From Alnus glutinosa (Eukaryota > Streptophyta > Magnoliopsida > Fagales > Betulaceae): 64,000 bases of DNA. Shown here piece after piece: positions 36,905-48,289 of the stretch (position 1 is the first letter of the stretch; the number at the start of each line of letters is the position of its first letter). The notes beneath the pieces were generated by a model. That model saw only the letters and a program-made list of their open reading frames with translations. It did no database searches and was not told the origin of the DNA. Location of the stretch: the NCBI RefSeq assembly GCF_958979055.1, contig NC_084886.1:2871001-2935000 (forward strand). Direction: 5' to 3'. Both the position numbers and the translations under genes were made by a program.

Positions 36905-37360
36905 TCAAAAACATCAAGAACTGACCAAGGGATTAAAATCAATTGAAAGGAAATGGATGATCTTTTCGAACTCTCTTAGTCCTGGATCATTTAAGATTTT
37001 TGGTTTCACAGTTGTGTCTTGCTTTTGCTGTCAATGTAAAATATTACCAGATAGGATTGTCCATGAGACCCTGCATTAATTGTCGGGAAAAATCATACTT
37101 AGTCATGTGATTTCAATTTTGACAATCAGGTCTTAAGTTGTGACTCAGTTTCAAACAGGTCATTTTGTCAACTTGCTTACCTGTTTTTCTTCTACCAGAA
37201 AACGCAGCATCAAGGAGTTACAAAAATCATCTTTTGCCAAATTGAAATCAGTAACCAAAAATCAAGACAAAACAACACTTCACCCCGACTGCTTCTCTGT
37301 GTTTGAAACCAGGAACAAAAAAACAAGCCCAAACAATTAGTTGTGCGCATGTGCCCTTAC

Positions 37361-37967
37361 TGTTAGATTATATGATAAGGATAAAAATCCTTTTATCATA
37401 AATGGGTATTTGTTTATGAGGATTGATTGTTATCAAGTTTAATTGATTACCATAGTTATCTTATATTCATCTAACCCAATTCTCCTATAAATAGAAGTAA
37501 TTCATAATGTAAATGTTATCTATCAATACGAGTGAAAATGTAGTGAAAATTATCTCGTCTCCATTTTCTATTTCTTTTGCTATTTTCTTTATTTTTCATT
37601 TTGTCATAAATTTCTACCTTTACTGTAATGCCCCGATTCCACAATGGGTATATAGAACATGTATTTCTTTAAATAACATTTACGCGAATAAAAAAATGTA
37701 CAAAGTGTTTGATATTATTATGAGGATTTGTAGTGATTTATTGAAAGACTTTGAAGTAATTGGCTTGAATGTCTTATAATTTTATCAGGATCTATAGAAT
37801 TCTTGGATGGCTAAATTGATGAATTATAATACATATTAAAGATTATAGATGCTCTGGTTAACTTGTTGGAATTCTTATGGGTAGATATTCATGAAAATGT
37901 TATTTAAAGAAATATATGTTCTATATGCTCATCGTGGAACTCGAGGTGTTACATTTACTCTCCAACA
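37361..37967 (+). mobile_element. Possible solo LTR (Copia-like), split by a 330 bp insertion
   Basis: From tgttagattatatgataagg the stretch runs through a TATA-like cctataaatagaag at about 37482-37497 to tactctccaaca. The TGTTAG...CAACA borders and the inner TATA box fit a short Copia-type LTR. No matching 5 bp target duplication was found (cttac against cagag), so the borders and even the nature are uncertain. Sequence 36905-37360 before it shows no structure. Confidence 0.35.
37624..37953. mobile_element. 330 bp TG...CA element with 58 bp terminal inverted repeats
   Basis: It begins TGTAATGCCCCGATTCC and ends with the inverse gtggaactcgaggtgttaca. The inverted arms are about 58 bp and strongly alike, including the shared core tatagaacat and tttctttaaataacatt. 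A perfect 5 bp repeat, tttac, flanks it (37619-37623 and 37954-37958). The TG...CA ends and 5 bp duplication are those of an LTR, while the long arms are those of a foldback or MITE. It may be a reduced solo LTR. Confidence 0.75.
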
Positions 37968-40900
37968 CAGAGACTTTGAAAGCTATTTTTGCAAGCCATA
38001 ACCATGTTCCTCATGTCAACACCGAACCATTGTGCTCTTTCCTGACCTCCCAACGCCAACACCATTGCAAAATTCATTGAATAGTCTATTTTCTTAGAAT
38101 TCATCATGTCTAAGAGATTTACAAAATTTCTAAATGCCTACAATACCATTGTTGGTGAATTAAATATGGACCTAAGTTGCTGAATGGTTGAGTTCTCATG
38201 CTTTTAAATAACTTTATAATTGGCAGCCTTCATCAGCTAGGTTTTTTTTTTTTTTTTTTTTTTTTTAAATAAATAAATAAATATGGGCTCTGGCTGACTC
38301 CAATGAAACAGATAATCCCTTGTCCATCTAAAAGTAATTTAAACATAATGGAAATGTAGCAGTTGGTCGAGATAATTAATTACCTTCTTATTTGTTCCTT
38401 TTCGTACTGAGGAAGTAGCCTCCAAATTGGCTGAGAGGATTGGAGATAAATATGATGAAAAGCAAAGCCAGAGAAAAGGGGTTAATGGGTGAGTGGACTT
38501 TTGAGATGCCTAGCTATACTTATATCTGAATTGACTGTTGTTTACCTTGTCCTAATTGATGACGAGGCAATGACCTCTTGGGAGGAAGGAAAAGAGCTCG
38601 TTTCCACTTTCCATGACAAGGAAAGCGACGAGGAAACGGTAATAAAGTGGATTTCTTTCTTTTCTTTTTTCTTTTTTCTTTTTTTTTTTTTTAAAAAGAA
38701 AATGTTAAACTAAGATACTTGGGCAGAAAGGAAGTAAAATGTTAGCTTTCTTTTACTTTACCAAAAAGAGATGCTTTAGTTTTTCGTTTCTTATTCACAA
38801 GGCTAAACGCGTCACTTCAAGGTCCCCAAAGTCAAAAGGTTCAAGCCGGGGAAATATCCTTCAAGGGGCTCGGAAATTCAATTTGGAATAGTTGGCCAAT
38901 AATTAACGTCTGCCGGAGCCCATCAACGTGGCCAAGAGGTGGATTATTAGATTAATTCAACTTAAGCACCCTGCCGTTTATACGTGGTCCAATAAATTTA
39001 ATAGTTAATTTGAAAAAACAAAAATATAAAAAATATACATGTAGCAAGTTTGTTTGCTGATTCTGCAACAAGTAGTTCAGAACTCAGAAGCCAATTTCTT
39101 TTTACCAAATCAAGTGGCTTGAATTGCCCTAATATTAGTCTCTTCAAATCAAGTGGCGTATCTTAATCTCATATATGAAAAATGTTACACTATTTGTCAC
39201 AATCTTATGTAATTTATTATCTTAAAAAATATGTCACTACCTCATATGATTGTGACACATAATTTGAGAAACAAATTTGAGATAAAATTTTTAAGAAGCA
39301 TAGTATTTTACTATTTTTCCTCGAATACTGGTAGGCAAAACGTTCATATTAAAAATTGTATTTTTAGGCACTAATCAAACTCTTATAACTTGGTTATCGG
39401 CCTCCAAAAACAGATAAATAAATAAAACTTAGTTATCAGATAACTCCAGCCATGCAACATTTTGCATTTCCTCTTCAATTTTTTTCTACAAAACAAACAT
39501 TTTTCACATTTTCATACAAATTCTTTTCATTTATATAACACATTAATCATTTCTTATTATTATTTAAAAAAAAATTCACTTCAAAAACCTTTTTTAAAAC
39601 ATATTATTGTTTTATTTTTTTATTTTTACGTCGCATCAAGCCATTTTTTTTTTTTTGAAAAGAATAAACAAAAAATGCCGCCAGAATATATTAAAAAACA
39701 TTCCCATCATCTGTCCAAGAACTCTTACCAAAAATGATAGGATAAAGAATAAGTTAGTTGTATATTCAAACTCATTGATGTGTACAACTTATTATTTCAG
39801 CAAAAACAACTGCATTAATTACGTGCCCAATAAAAATCGAGAACTGGAACTGGAAGCCTAATTCTCATACCTGTTACTATAAATTAATTTATTCTTTTTA
39901 CTAAATTTAGACACAGTTCCTGTCCTTCAAACCAGGAGAACTTGTTTTTTTATTTTTATAATAAGAATCCTCGAAATCAAATATCCATTTAGAAAATAAA
40001 TGATGTTTCAAACAAAATGGTGGCGTGTACATGCACCCACACACACTCTACAGAGAAAGAGACACGTTTGTACTCTTCTAGGTAGCTGGTAATTTCTTTT
40101 TGGAAAATAATTTGTACACAATAAAAACGTGCACAACACGTGTACAAGAAGACACAAGAGGAAGACCTATGCATGTGGGTGTATGTATCACTCCTCTTTT
40201 TCTTTTTTTTTTTTGGGCCTAAATACTAACATTATTATCTTTAGTATAATTAGTAAGGTAGTTTATTTTCTTTCCCATTTGTAATACCTTGAGGAAATCC
40301 GGTGCCAAGATAATATTCAAACGGGATAAAGGTCTTGTTTTGCTTTAGTTAACTATTTGTAATTTTTAGCACAAATTTTTTCCAAATTGACGCGATAATT
40401 TAAATAATATTTATTATGTTAATCATTAAAATAGTATACTTATTAAGTGAGATTTAGGCCCGATTGGCAATTTTCAAACCTTCCCTCTCCCTTCTTTGTG
40501 CTTCTCCCAAAAAAATATAAATTTCAAAATATTCTTAATTTTTATTTTCACTTTATATATCACATCAATAATTTTTTATTACTATTTAAATAAAAAAAAA
40601 CTCACTATATTAGCCTATTATTAAAATATAAATTATTAAAGAATTATAATTATCATTTTTATTTGGGGTAGAATTTGCCAGGATAAGCCCTTCCCCACGT
40701 CCCTCCAAACACAAAATGACAGTGTTCAAAAAGTCATTCAATTACTGCGTTCAGGATTTCAAAAAACAAAAAAAATTACTGCGTTCAGAATCTCAAAGCC
40801 TCCAATCGGACGATATGAACTCACTCACACCGCAAATTCCACACAAACCACTTCCTTCTTTCCGATCAAAAGTTGAATAATATTCAAAGAACATCTGAAC

Positions 40901-41300
40901 CATCCACTACAAGGAAGTCAAACAGTATCGAGTAACTGTTAGCATGACACGTAGGGTGGGGCCACACCAAACAGTTACGGGACCCCAACCGTTCACTGAT
41001 TAAACCGTGTCACCCACTCTCTCCACTTCGCGCGTGACACAACACCCTCACCACCCGCACCACCTCCTCTATCTTTGCTCAAACTTACATTACATTTGCT
41101 CTTCGATGATTCCCACCCTCTATCCCTCTCACACAACTGTAGCCCCCTCTTCTTCGCATGTTCTCGGAGCTCCGGCTCCCGTAACGGAGCCCCAGCTCGA
41201 AATAAAACCAAAAAACTAAAACTAATTCTCATTTTTAGAGATCCCGTTCTTTTTCCGTTCTCTGCCTTTTCTTTCTTCGTCAGATCTTGGTAGTTAAGAA
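37968..41300. other. Gene-free spacer and eIF4B upstream region
   Basis: Mostly AT-rich. It has a T run at 38249-38271, copies of the dispersed AT-rich repeat at about 39475-39580 and 40540-40610, and a less AT-rich part at 38400-38640 with two short open stretches that match nothing I know. The last 400 bp are C/T-rich and likely hold the eIF4B promoter and leader; two ATGs there (41107 and 41159) would open short upstream frames if transcribed. Confidence 0.5.
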
Positions 41301-44300
41301 ATGTCGACAAACCCCTGGGGTGGTGGCATCGGAACATGGGCCGCAGACGCCGAGGCCGAGGAGCTCCAGGCGGCGGCTGCTGCAGCCACCGCTAAAGCCG
41401 AGTCGTCGTCGCAGAGCTTCCCGAGCCTCAAGGAAGCCGTGAGCGGCAAGCCCAAGAAGAAGAAGATGACGCTCTCGGAGTTCACCATGGGCAACTACTC
41501 CGCCGACAAGGCCTTGACCCGCGACGAGATACTACGCCTCCCGACCGGCCCCAAAGAGCGCTCCGCAGAGGAAATGCAGTACGGCCGCCTCGGAGGCGGC
41601 TTCCCGTCCTACGGGCGTTCCGGGTCTTCGGCGGGTCGGGGCAGGGACCGCGAAGACGGAGACGGGTCCTGGGGCGGTGGGGCCCGGAGGTCCTACGGTG
41701 GGTTCGATGATGAGCGTAGGGGTCAACCGCCTTCGGCTAGGGTTTCGGATTTCGATCAGCCTTCGAGGGCGGACGAGGTCGATAACTGGGCATTGACGAA
41801 GAAGCCTCTTCCATCGCTCGATTCTGGTCGGCAGAACCGGTACGGGTCGCTCGGAGGCGGGTCTAGGGCTGACGAAGTCGACACTTGGACGGTTGGGAAA
41901 AAGCCTCTTCCCTCTAGATCTTCCACATTCGGTTCGGGGTTTCGCGAATCGGGTCAGGAGCCCGATCGCTGGGCTAGAGGAGGAGGAGGATTTCGTGATA
42001 GCGAGCGGGAACGGCCCAGATTGGTGTTGGATCCTCCGAGCGGGGATTCGGGCGTGAACGAACCACCGGTGAAGACGAATAGGCCCAATCCGTTCGGGGC
42101 GGCGCGGCCAAGGGAGGACAATCTGGCCGAGAAGGGTTTGGATTATAAGAAGTTGGAATTGGAGTTTGAGGCCAAGAAAGCTAGTGCGGGGACGCCGACG
42201 AGCGCACACTCGAGCAGGCCGTCCAGCGCGCAGTCGAGCCAGTCCGAGGGTCAGGGCCTGCATCAGGGGATTGAGAATGTAGTGAAACCGAGGCCGAAGG
42301 TGAACCCTTTTGGGGATGCAAAGCCGAGGGAGGTTTTGCTTGAGGAGCGAGGCCAGGATTGGCGAAAGATTGAACTTGAATTGGAGCATCGCCGCGTAGA
42401 CAGGTCCCTGAATACTATTGCATTTTTTGTCCTATTGCATTACCAATTCTCGTACAAGTTGCTTTGGTAGTGATTTTGATTTGTTGGTTCAACTTGTTTA
42501 TAACTGTTAACATCTAAGGAAGCAGTTAATTGTGATTTGTTTTCTGTACAATGCATTACTCGGTAAGGCTTTAATGTGCATTGGTAAACTCTTAAAGATA
42601 TAACAATGTGACATATTTACTTGATGATGGCCCTAAACTTATCTTTAGAACTTTTATGCTATGAATGTTGTTTCCTTATTTAGATTGACCTTTTGATACA
42701 ACTAAAACAGTTTGACTAACAAGCGTGCGTCTTTACTTTGGTAACTTAATGTTTACTTATAAAAAAAAAAAAAAAAAAACTTTGACAACGTAATGTTTTG
42801 TTGTAATAGCTCTTAGTATAGTGAGTTTTAGCTGGTATTAGTTAGGTTTGCCGTGGATTTGATTTGTGCTTTACCGTAAGGCTGTTGAGAAGGTTCCTTA
42901 CACTCCTAATCTACCTGAAAGATCGCTTTTCTTTTTTTTTCCCTCTCTAGATTTGCTGAACTGTTGTGTGAGCAAATGCTAAGGCATTTTGGCTTTGACT
43001 TTAGAGATAGGAATTAGGATCTACTTGTGCCTGGACAGGCTAGCTCCATTGTTGTTATATAAGCCGTGTTGAAGTGTGATGAACCACTCATGATAACTAT
43101 ACAAGGGTTTTCCACGTGCTCTCAGTGTTTTGTTTTTGTTTTTTTTTTTAAAGACTTTTATCTACTTTCCTGGTTTATTAGCTTGGTGAAATAGGTAATT
43201 AGATTTGAACTATAAGAGAGCTTTGAAAGCCTTTCTTTTCTTTTTTTTTTTTTTGGGGGGGGGGGGGAAGCCTTTCCTCATAGTTGGAGTTGTCTTTTAG
43301 CTTAACTAGCGATAAGTATACTTGTTAGTTAACAATAGTAAAGTGACTATGGAAATTGATATCATACAGTTGCAGGTGAAGTGGCTAGCATGGAAGTGTA
43401 GTTTTGTTTGATAACGCATGTTTTGATCTGAAATTCGAGTGGAAGATACAATGAAAATAAGTAAAGAAATAATGATAGTACCTTTAGGATATGAAATGAA
43501 AGTTGTTTGGGAGTTGGTTGCATATGAAGCATATAGAAAAGTAAGGCTTTGTAGAATCATTTTGGGAATTCTGTTTGCTGTTTGTAGCCTAGCACAGGAA
43601 AATGTTGAAGCAACCGGATTTCTTTTATAGTGAAAAAATACGTATAATTGTGCACCTAACTCAGGTGAAAGCTCTACCTCAATTATTGTATGAGTCAAAC
43701 TTGAACCTAAGCACAGCTTGTTTAGGCTCATTGGTGAATGGTGTTGGGAAATTGGAGTTCTCAAACATGATCTTTATACAAAATGCTTCAGACAAAAATG
43801 TTGATATACTGTCAAGTCAATGTGACATGATGGCAAATAATTATAAAGCATTTTAAAGTATGTTTGGATGACTAAATTAATTAATCCTACATATTCATTG
43901 CCTAGTGTTGGTCCATTACAAGTAGGGTCCTGGAAGGGGTGGCTTGGATTCAGCAATTTTACATGAAGTAGCCCCTCTTAAGAAAACTCAAATCCACGCA
44001 CTTGAACTTGGCAGCCTGGGACTTTTACCATTGCACCGCAATATGGATCTTTTTAATCCTACATAGATAATCCTATATGTGTGTGTGTGTGAGATTATTA
44101 CTATTATTAATTACTATTTTTTACCTGTGCAATAAAACCTCATGCTTGTCAGTGATAACAACATACTTTAGAAGACAAGTACCTTGGTACCTATGTTGGC
44201 TCATGAAAGTATAATTACACTGATTGGCTTCTGAAGCCTTGCCTGTTAGCTAATTGATTGATTACTGAGAAGGAAAAGATGTTTAGTTGGTTAATTTTTT

Positions 44301-46188
44301 TAAAAAGTTTTTTATTGTCTGAAGTTTGTGTTTAAGTACTGTTTTCAAAACCATTATGACTGAAAGTTTGATTCTCAATTTATACCAGCAATTTTATTGG
44401 TTATTTGAAGCAGTGTATCTTTGTATTTGACTATGTCATTCTAGTTCCTAGTTTCCCTCTTATACTTCGTTTTAGGGTTATGTGTGGGTATGTGGCCATT
44501 CATATGTTGTCCTTTGCTTAGGCTTGTCCCTCTATTTACCAGAATTCAAAACAATGTATTTCCTGAATTCCTCTATGATTATCTGTGCAACATAATGAAC
44601 CCTACTTTATCTTCATTAAACAATTTTCTAAAGTTCCAGCTATACTATTTGTATTATTTCCATTTACTAGAACCTTGTTTTTAGCTTATGCAGCATCAGG
44701 CTTCCTTCAAGATATCTGAAGTGATGTGTCAGTTTGTAAGCCTGTTCTCTGGCTGATTTGGATGCCCTATATTGATTTTTGTTATTATTTCCTGAATTCC
44801 TATATGATTATCTTTGCAACATAATGAACCCTACTTTATCTTCATTAAACAATTTTCTAAAGCTCCATCTATACTATTTGTATTTCCATTTACTAGAACC
44901 TTTTTTAAGATTATGCAGCATTAGGGTTCCTTCAAGATATCTGAAGTGATGTGTCAGTTTGTAAGCTTGTTCTCTGGCGGATTTGGATGCCTTATATTGA
45001 TTTTTGTTTCTACATACTTGCTTGTGACTGTATGTCAATTTTATTTGGTGGATGCTGGATTTCATGTATATATGTGACTCATGGATCTGCTATGAACATG
45101 CTGTGTTCGTCTCTAAAGGAAATAAATTTTGCAGGCCTGAAACAGAGGAGGAAAAGAAATTGAAAGAAGAAATAGATCATTTAAAGGAACTTGAGAGAGA
45201 ATCTACCATAAAAACAAAGAGGGAATCTCTACAGGAGCCTGGTGGAGATCAATCCAGTTTATCTGATGTAATAGTTCTCAAAGAAAAGGAATTGGAAGCA
45301 CTGATTCGCGATTTGGATGACAAAATTCGCTTTGGGCAGAAAGCTCTTGAAAGGCCTGGTTCCAGGCCTGGTTCTAGGCCTGGTTCTGGAGCAGGCAGGG
45401 CACCTGGTTTTCCTGAGAGGCCACCTTCTCGATCTGGGTCAATTGAGGAAACTAGAAGTATGGATTTCATGGATAGGCCTCAATCGCGCGGTGCAGGGGA
45501 TGTGTGGTCAAGGCCTTCTGATGACAGAAGATCATTTGGAGCTGGCAGGGACAGAGGATTTCTAGGCAACAGAGACTTGAACAGGTAAGCTTATGTTATC
45601 AATTGCATTGCTTATGTGTTTTCTTCTCTCTTGGTTTTTCTGGTTTTATCAAGGAAGATCCCTATTTAGCCAGTGAAGTAACTGGTGATGTTCAGATGTT
45701 CAATTTTGTGATGACTTCTGGTGATTTGAAAACTGAAACGGAGTCGGGAATTGAAATTTTTATCAATTTACGGGGTATATAATTGGAGAAGTCCTGTAAT
45801 TGGTGGACGTTCAGAATCCTGATTCTAGAACTGTAAAGATCTTAAGTTGCATTTTGATGAATTAGTTTTCTAGCGGGAACTGTATTTTATTTTATTTGGA
45901 CAAAAAGTTATAAATGGTGCTGAAAACTCGCAAGAAATTTAAATGTTTGAAGCAGTCAAGAAATTACGCAAGAATCATTTGCTCTTGGAAATTCAGAAGT
46001 CTTTTTGCTGTTAAACCTGGAAGCTCAGAAATAATCAGAATTGCATGCACACTTTTCTTGTGCCAATGTCTCTACAAAACGTTTGTTTGATGTACTTTTG
46101 AAGGTAGAATATTGTTCTGAATGTCTCTCAATGCTAATATGACCGTGCTTGTTATTTTGGCAGGTCAAGGTCGAGGGAGAGGTGGTGA
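41301..46188 (+). CDS. EIF4B: Eukaryotic translation initiation factor 4B (plant eIF4B), 3 exons, intact
   Basis: Exons 41301-42403, 45135-45584 and 46164-46188 join in frame, with GT-AG borders, to 525 residues. The N-terminus MSTNPWGGGIGTWAADAEAE and the SFPSLKEA and MTLSEF blocks are typical of plant eIF4B. The middle is rich in Gly, Arg and Ser. Near residues 260-365 the motif NPFGAARPRE returns as NPFGDAKPRE, each followed by a charged helix (YKKLELEFE and WRKIELELE). The C-terminal part has a charged coiled-coil-like stretch (ETEEEKKLKEEIDHLKELE) and RPGSRPGS repeats, ending RSRERW. In plants eIF4B helps eIF4A and eIF4F unwind and load mRNA. Exon 3 codes for only eight residues. Intron 1 (2.7 kb) holds a tandem duplication and a retroposon tail. 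Confidence 0.95.
42755..42779. mobile_element. Retroposon tail of 25 bp between direct repeats (eIF4B intron 1)
   Basis: The stretch acttat plus about 19 A lies between ctttggtaacttaatgttt (42736-42754) and ctttgacaacgtaatgttt (42780-42798), which agree at 16 of 19 positions. The phrase before the A run resembles the end of the LINE tail at 47140-47155 (ttacctatc plus A). This fits an insertion that kept only the 3' end of a retroposon. Confidence 0.55.
44558..45009. repeat. Tandem duplication of about 229 bp in eIF4B intron 1
   Basis: Unit 1 (44558-44786) and unit 2 (44787 to about 45009) both start atttcctgaattcc and end gatttttgtt. They share nearly all bases, with a few changes and small deletions. 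The second unit ends about 125 bp before exon 2, so the duplication did not touch the splice acceptor. Confidence 0.88.
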
Positions 46189-46577
46189 ACAGCAGTTTGT
46201 GTGGATTCATTGAATTTCTTCTACTTTTGACAAACGGGACCAAATAATATTTTGTCTTACTTTTAATTGGTTTTCTTCTTTTTGCTCTCGAAATTGGAGC
46301 CAAAATTATTGAGTACTGCCACTGGGAACTCATGCTTTAATCTATTACATTTTGAAACTATGTAAAATTGCTTGTTTTTTTTTTTTTTTTTTTTTTTTTT
46401 TAACGTCTGTTTTAAACTAACGAGCCTGTATTGTTGGTCCTAGGACTCAATTTTTATTGAACGCTATGGGACTCACTAGTTTACTTCTGTGACAGTCTTT
46501 CCGAGTGATATACAGTTAATTGGTTTTTTTGTACCTGAAGATGTTTAGTGTTATACAGTTAAGGTTGTTTTTTAGAG

Positions 46578-46622
<45 letters not shown>

Positions 46623-47037
46623 CTTGTGTAATAAAAAGTTTTTTTTTTAGGCTTTGTCGTTGTTTCTAGCTAGAATGCAGGAGCAGAAAACATAAATATA
46701 AAAGTTGGCTCTTTCTTTGCATTCTTCCTCATATTTTCTTGTCCGTATGTAGTTCAGAACCCATTCTTATTTTTCTGTGTCACTGCATGTAATAACATGT
46801 TCTATCACTGCGGTAGAGCATCTCTAGCATAATTTTTTTTCTTTCTGGTGTGATAATAAATAGACGCTTGTGCCTATTAGCATTCACATTACAAAGAGTT
46901 TTTTTATTATTTTTTTTCTCTCTCCCTATTTCTTTCACTTTTTCCCATATAAAATAATATTTAAATGCAAATAGAGTAGAATAAAGAATCTGATATAACT
47001 GAAATAGAGAGTAATACTTTTTCAATAGCTATTTTGA
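46189..47037. other. eIF4B 3' flank with T run and (ATT)n microsatellite
   Basis: This spacer holds the eIF4B 3' UTR, a T run at 46375-46400 and an (ATT)n microsatellite at about 46580-46621. No gene was seen. Confidence 0.6.
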
Positions 47038-47155
47038 TTTCTTAAATTTACTTTCTGTTCGACCCGCTTAAGGGCTCTCTTGTATACTTCCCGTGTATAA
47101 AGGTTGCGCCCCTTAGCGCTTTTCAATAAATTGCTATTACCTATCAAAAAAAAAA
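47038..47155 (+). mobile_element. 5'-truncated LINE or SINE tail, 118 bp, with 14 bp target duplication
   Basis: The phrase gggctctcttgtatacttcc, then gttgcgccccttagcgctttt and ttacctatc before an A tail is the 3' end seen on many plant L1 elements. It is flanked by a perfect 14 bp repeat, aatagctattttga (47024-47037 and 47156-47169). Nearly all of the element was lost at insertion. Confidence 0.82.
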
Positions 47156-47214
47156 AATAGCTATTTTGACTATTATTGCTAGGAGGAATGCTACTGGAGA
47201 TGAAAAATAGTTTA

Positions 47215-47630
47215 GGGATAATTGCACCGTTGGTCTCTGTGGTATGTCATAATTATTTTTCACTCCCTATGATTTAAAAAGTGCATGGGAGGTCTCTGTG
47301 ATATGCAATAATTACAAATCGATCCCTACAGTCAAATTCTGTTAAAAATTTTAATAGATTTCGTCAAATGCCACGTCAGCGCCACGTGTTGCCATCTTAT
47401 TGGCAACACATGGTGCTGACATGTCCATCTTAATAAAATAATATAAATTTATTAAAAAAATAAATAAAAATACTTATTTTTTTTTTTTTTAAAAAAAAAA
47501 GAAAAAACAAAAAAAGGAAAAAGGTGGCAAGGGGGCCACCCCCAGTGGCCAGGGGTGGCCCGAAGGCCACCCCCAATGGCCTGGGGTTGGCCCAACCACC
47601 CCTTGCCTACCAGTTTTTTTTTTCTTCTTC

Positions 47631-47665
<35 letters not shown>

Positions 47666-47925
47666 TAATAATAATAATAAATTTATTTATTTATTAATAT
47701 ATATATATTTTTTTTATGAATATGGACACGTGTCGACATCTTATTGGCGACACGTGGCGCTGACGTGTAGGGCTAATAGATTCTGTCAAAATTGTGGACG
47801 GAAAATCGACCCAAGGAGTAAAACGTAACTATTGCATATCACAGGGACCTCTCATGCATTTTTTAAACCATAGGGAGTGAAAAATAATTATGGCATACCA
47901 CAGGGACCAACGGTGCAATTATCCC
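47215..47925. mobile_element. Mutator-type element with long inverted repeats, 711 bp
   Basis: It starts gggataattgcaccgttgg and ends with the inverse ccaacggtgcaattatccc. The inverted arms run about 200 bp on each side and include matching ggtatgycataattatttttcactcc blocks in two parts. A perfect 9 bp repeat, aatagttta, flanks it (47206-47214 and 47926-47934). The inside is AT-rich except for a GC-rich stretch at 47523-47610 with repeated ggccaccccc phrases in both directions. There is no transposase gene. Confidence 0.9.
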
Positions 47926-48289
47926 AATAGTTTATAATAGTCAAATTTAATTATTATGAACTATTTATCTATTTTGTTTGAGATACTCTAAGAGCTTTAA
48001 TATATATGGTGAAAATTGCAGTTAACTAATGTGAAACATTTAATATCGTAACATACCATTAAGCTTTGCAGCTGTCATTCTGGTGGCCCATAATTTTCAG
48101 TTAGGTGACTTCGTGGGCGTTGTCTTCTACCGGTAAAGCCCTTCCTAAGTCACCTCTTTTATGACTCAGTCACAAAAGCTGCAACTCATTCGATCTCATA
48201 TTGGATGAGCTAGGTTTGATTTTATATTCAACGTGGCGGATGCTCTGATATGATATAATACAAACTTTAGGTAGATTAGGTAGTACTTA

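Noticed and set aside
38400-38660. Two short coding-like stretches (EEVASKLAERIGDKYDEKQ and DDEAMTSWEEGKELV)
   Set aside because: They lie in different frames with stops between them and no known domain was recognised, so they were not called as a gene.
41532-42389. A 285-codon open frame on the minus strand
   Set aside because: It is the antisense shadow of the GC-rich eIF4B exon 1 and matches no family.
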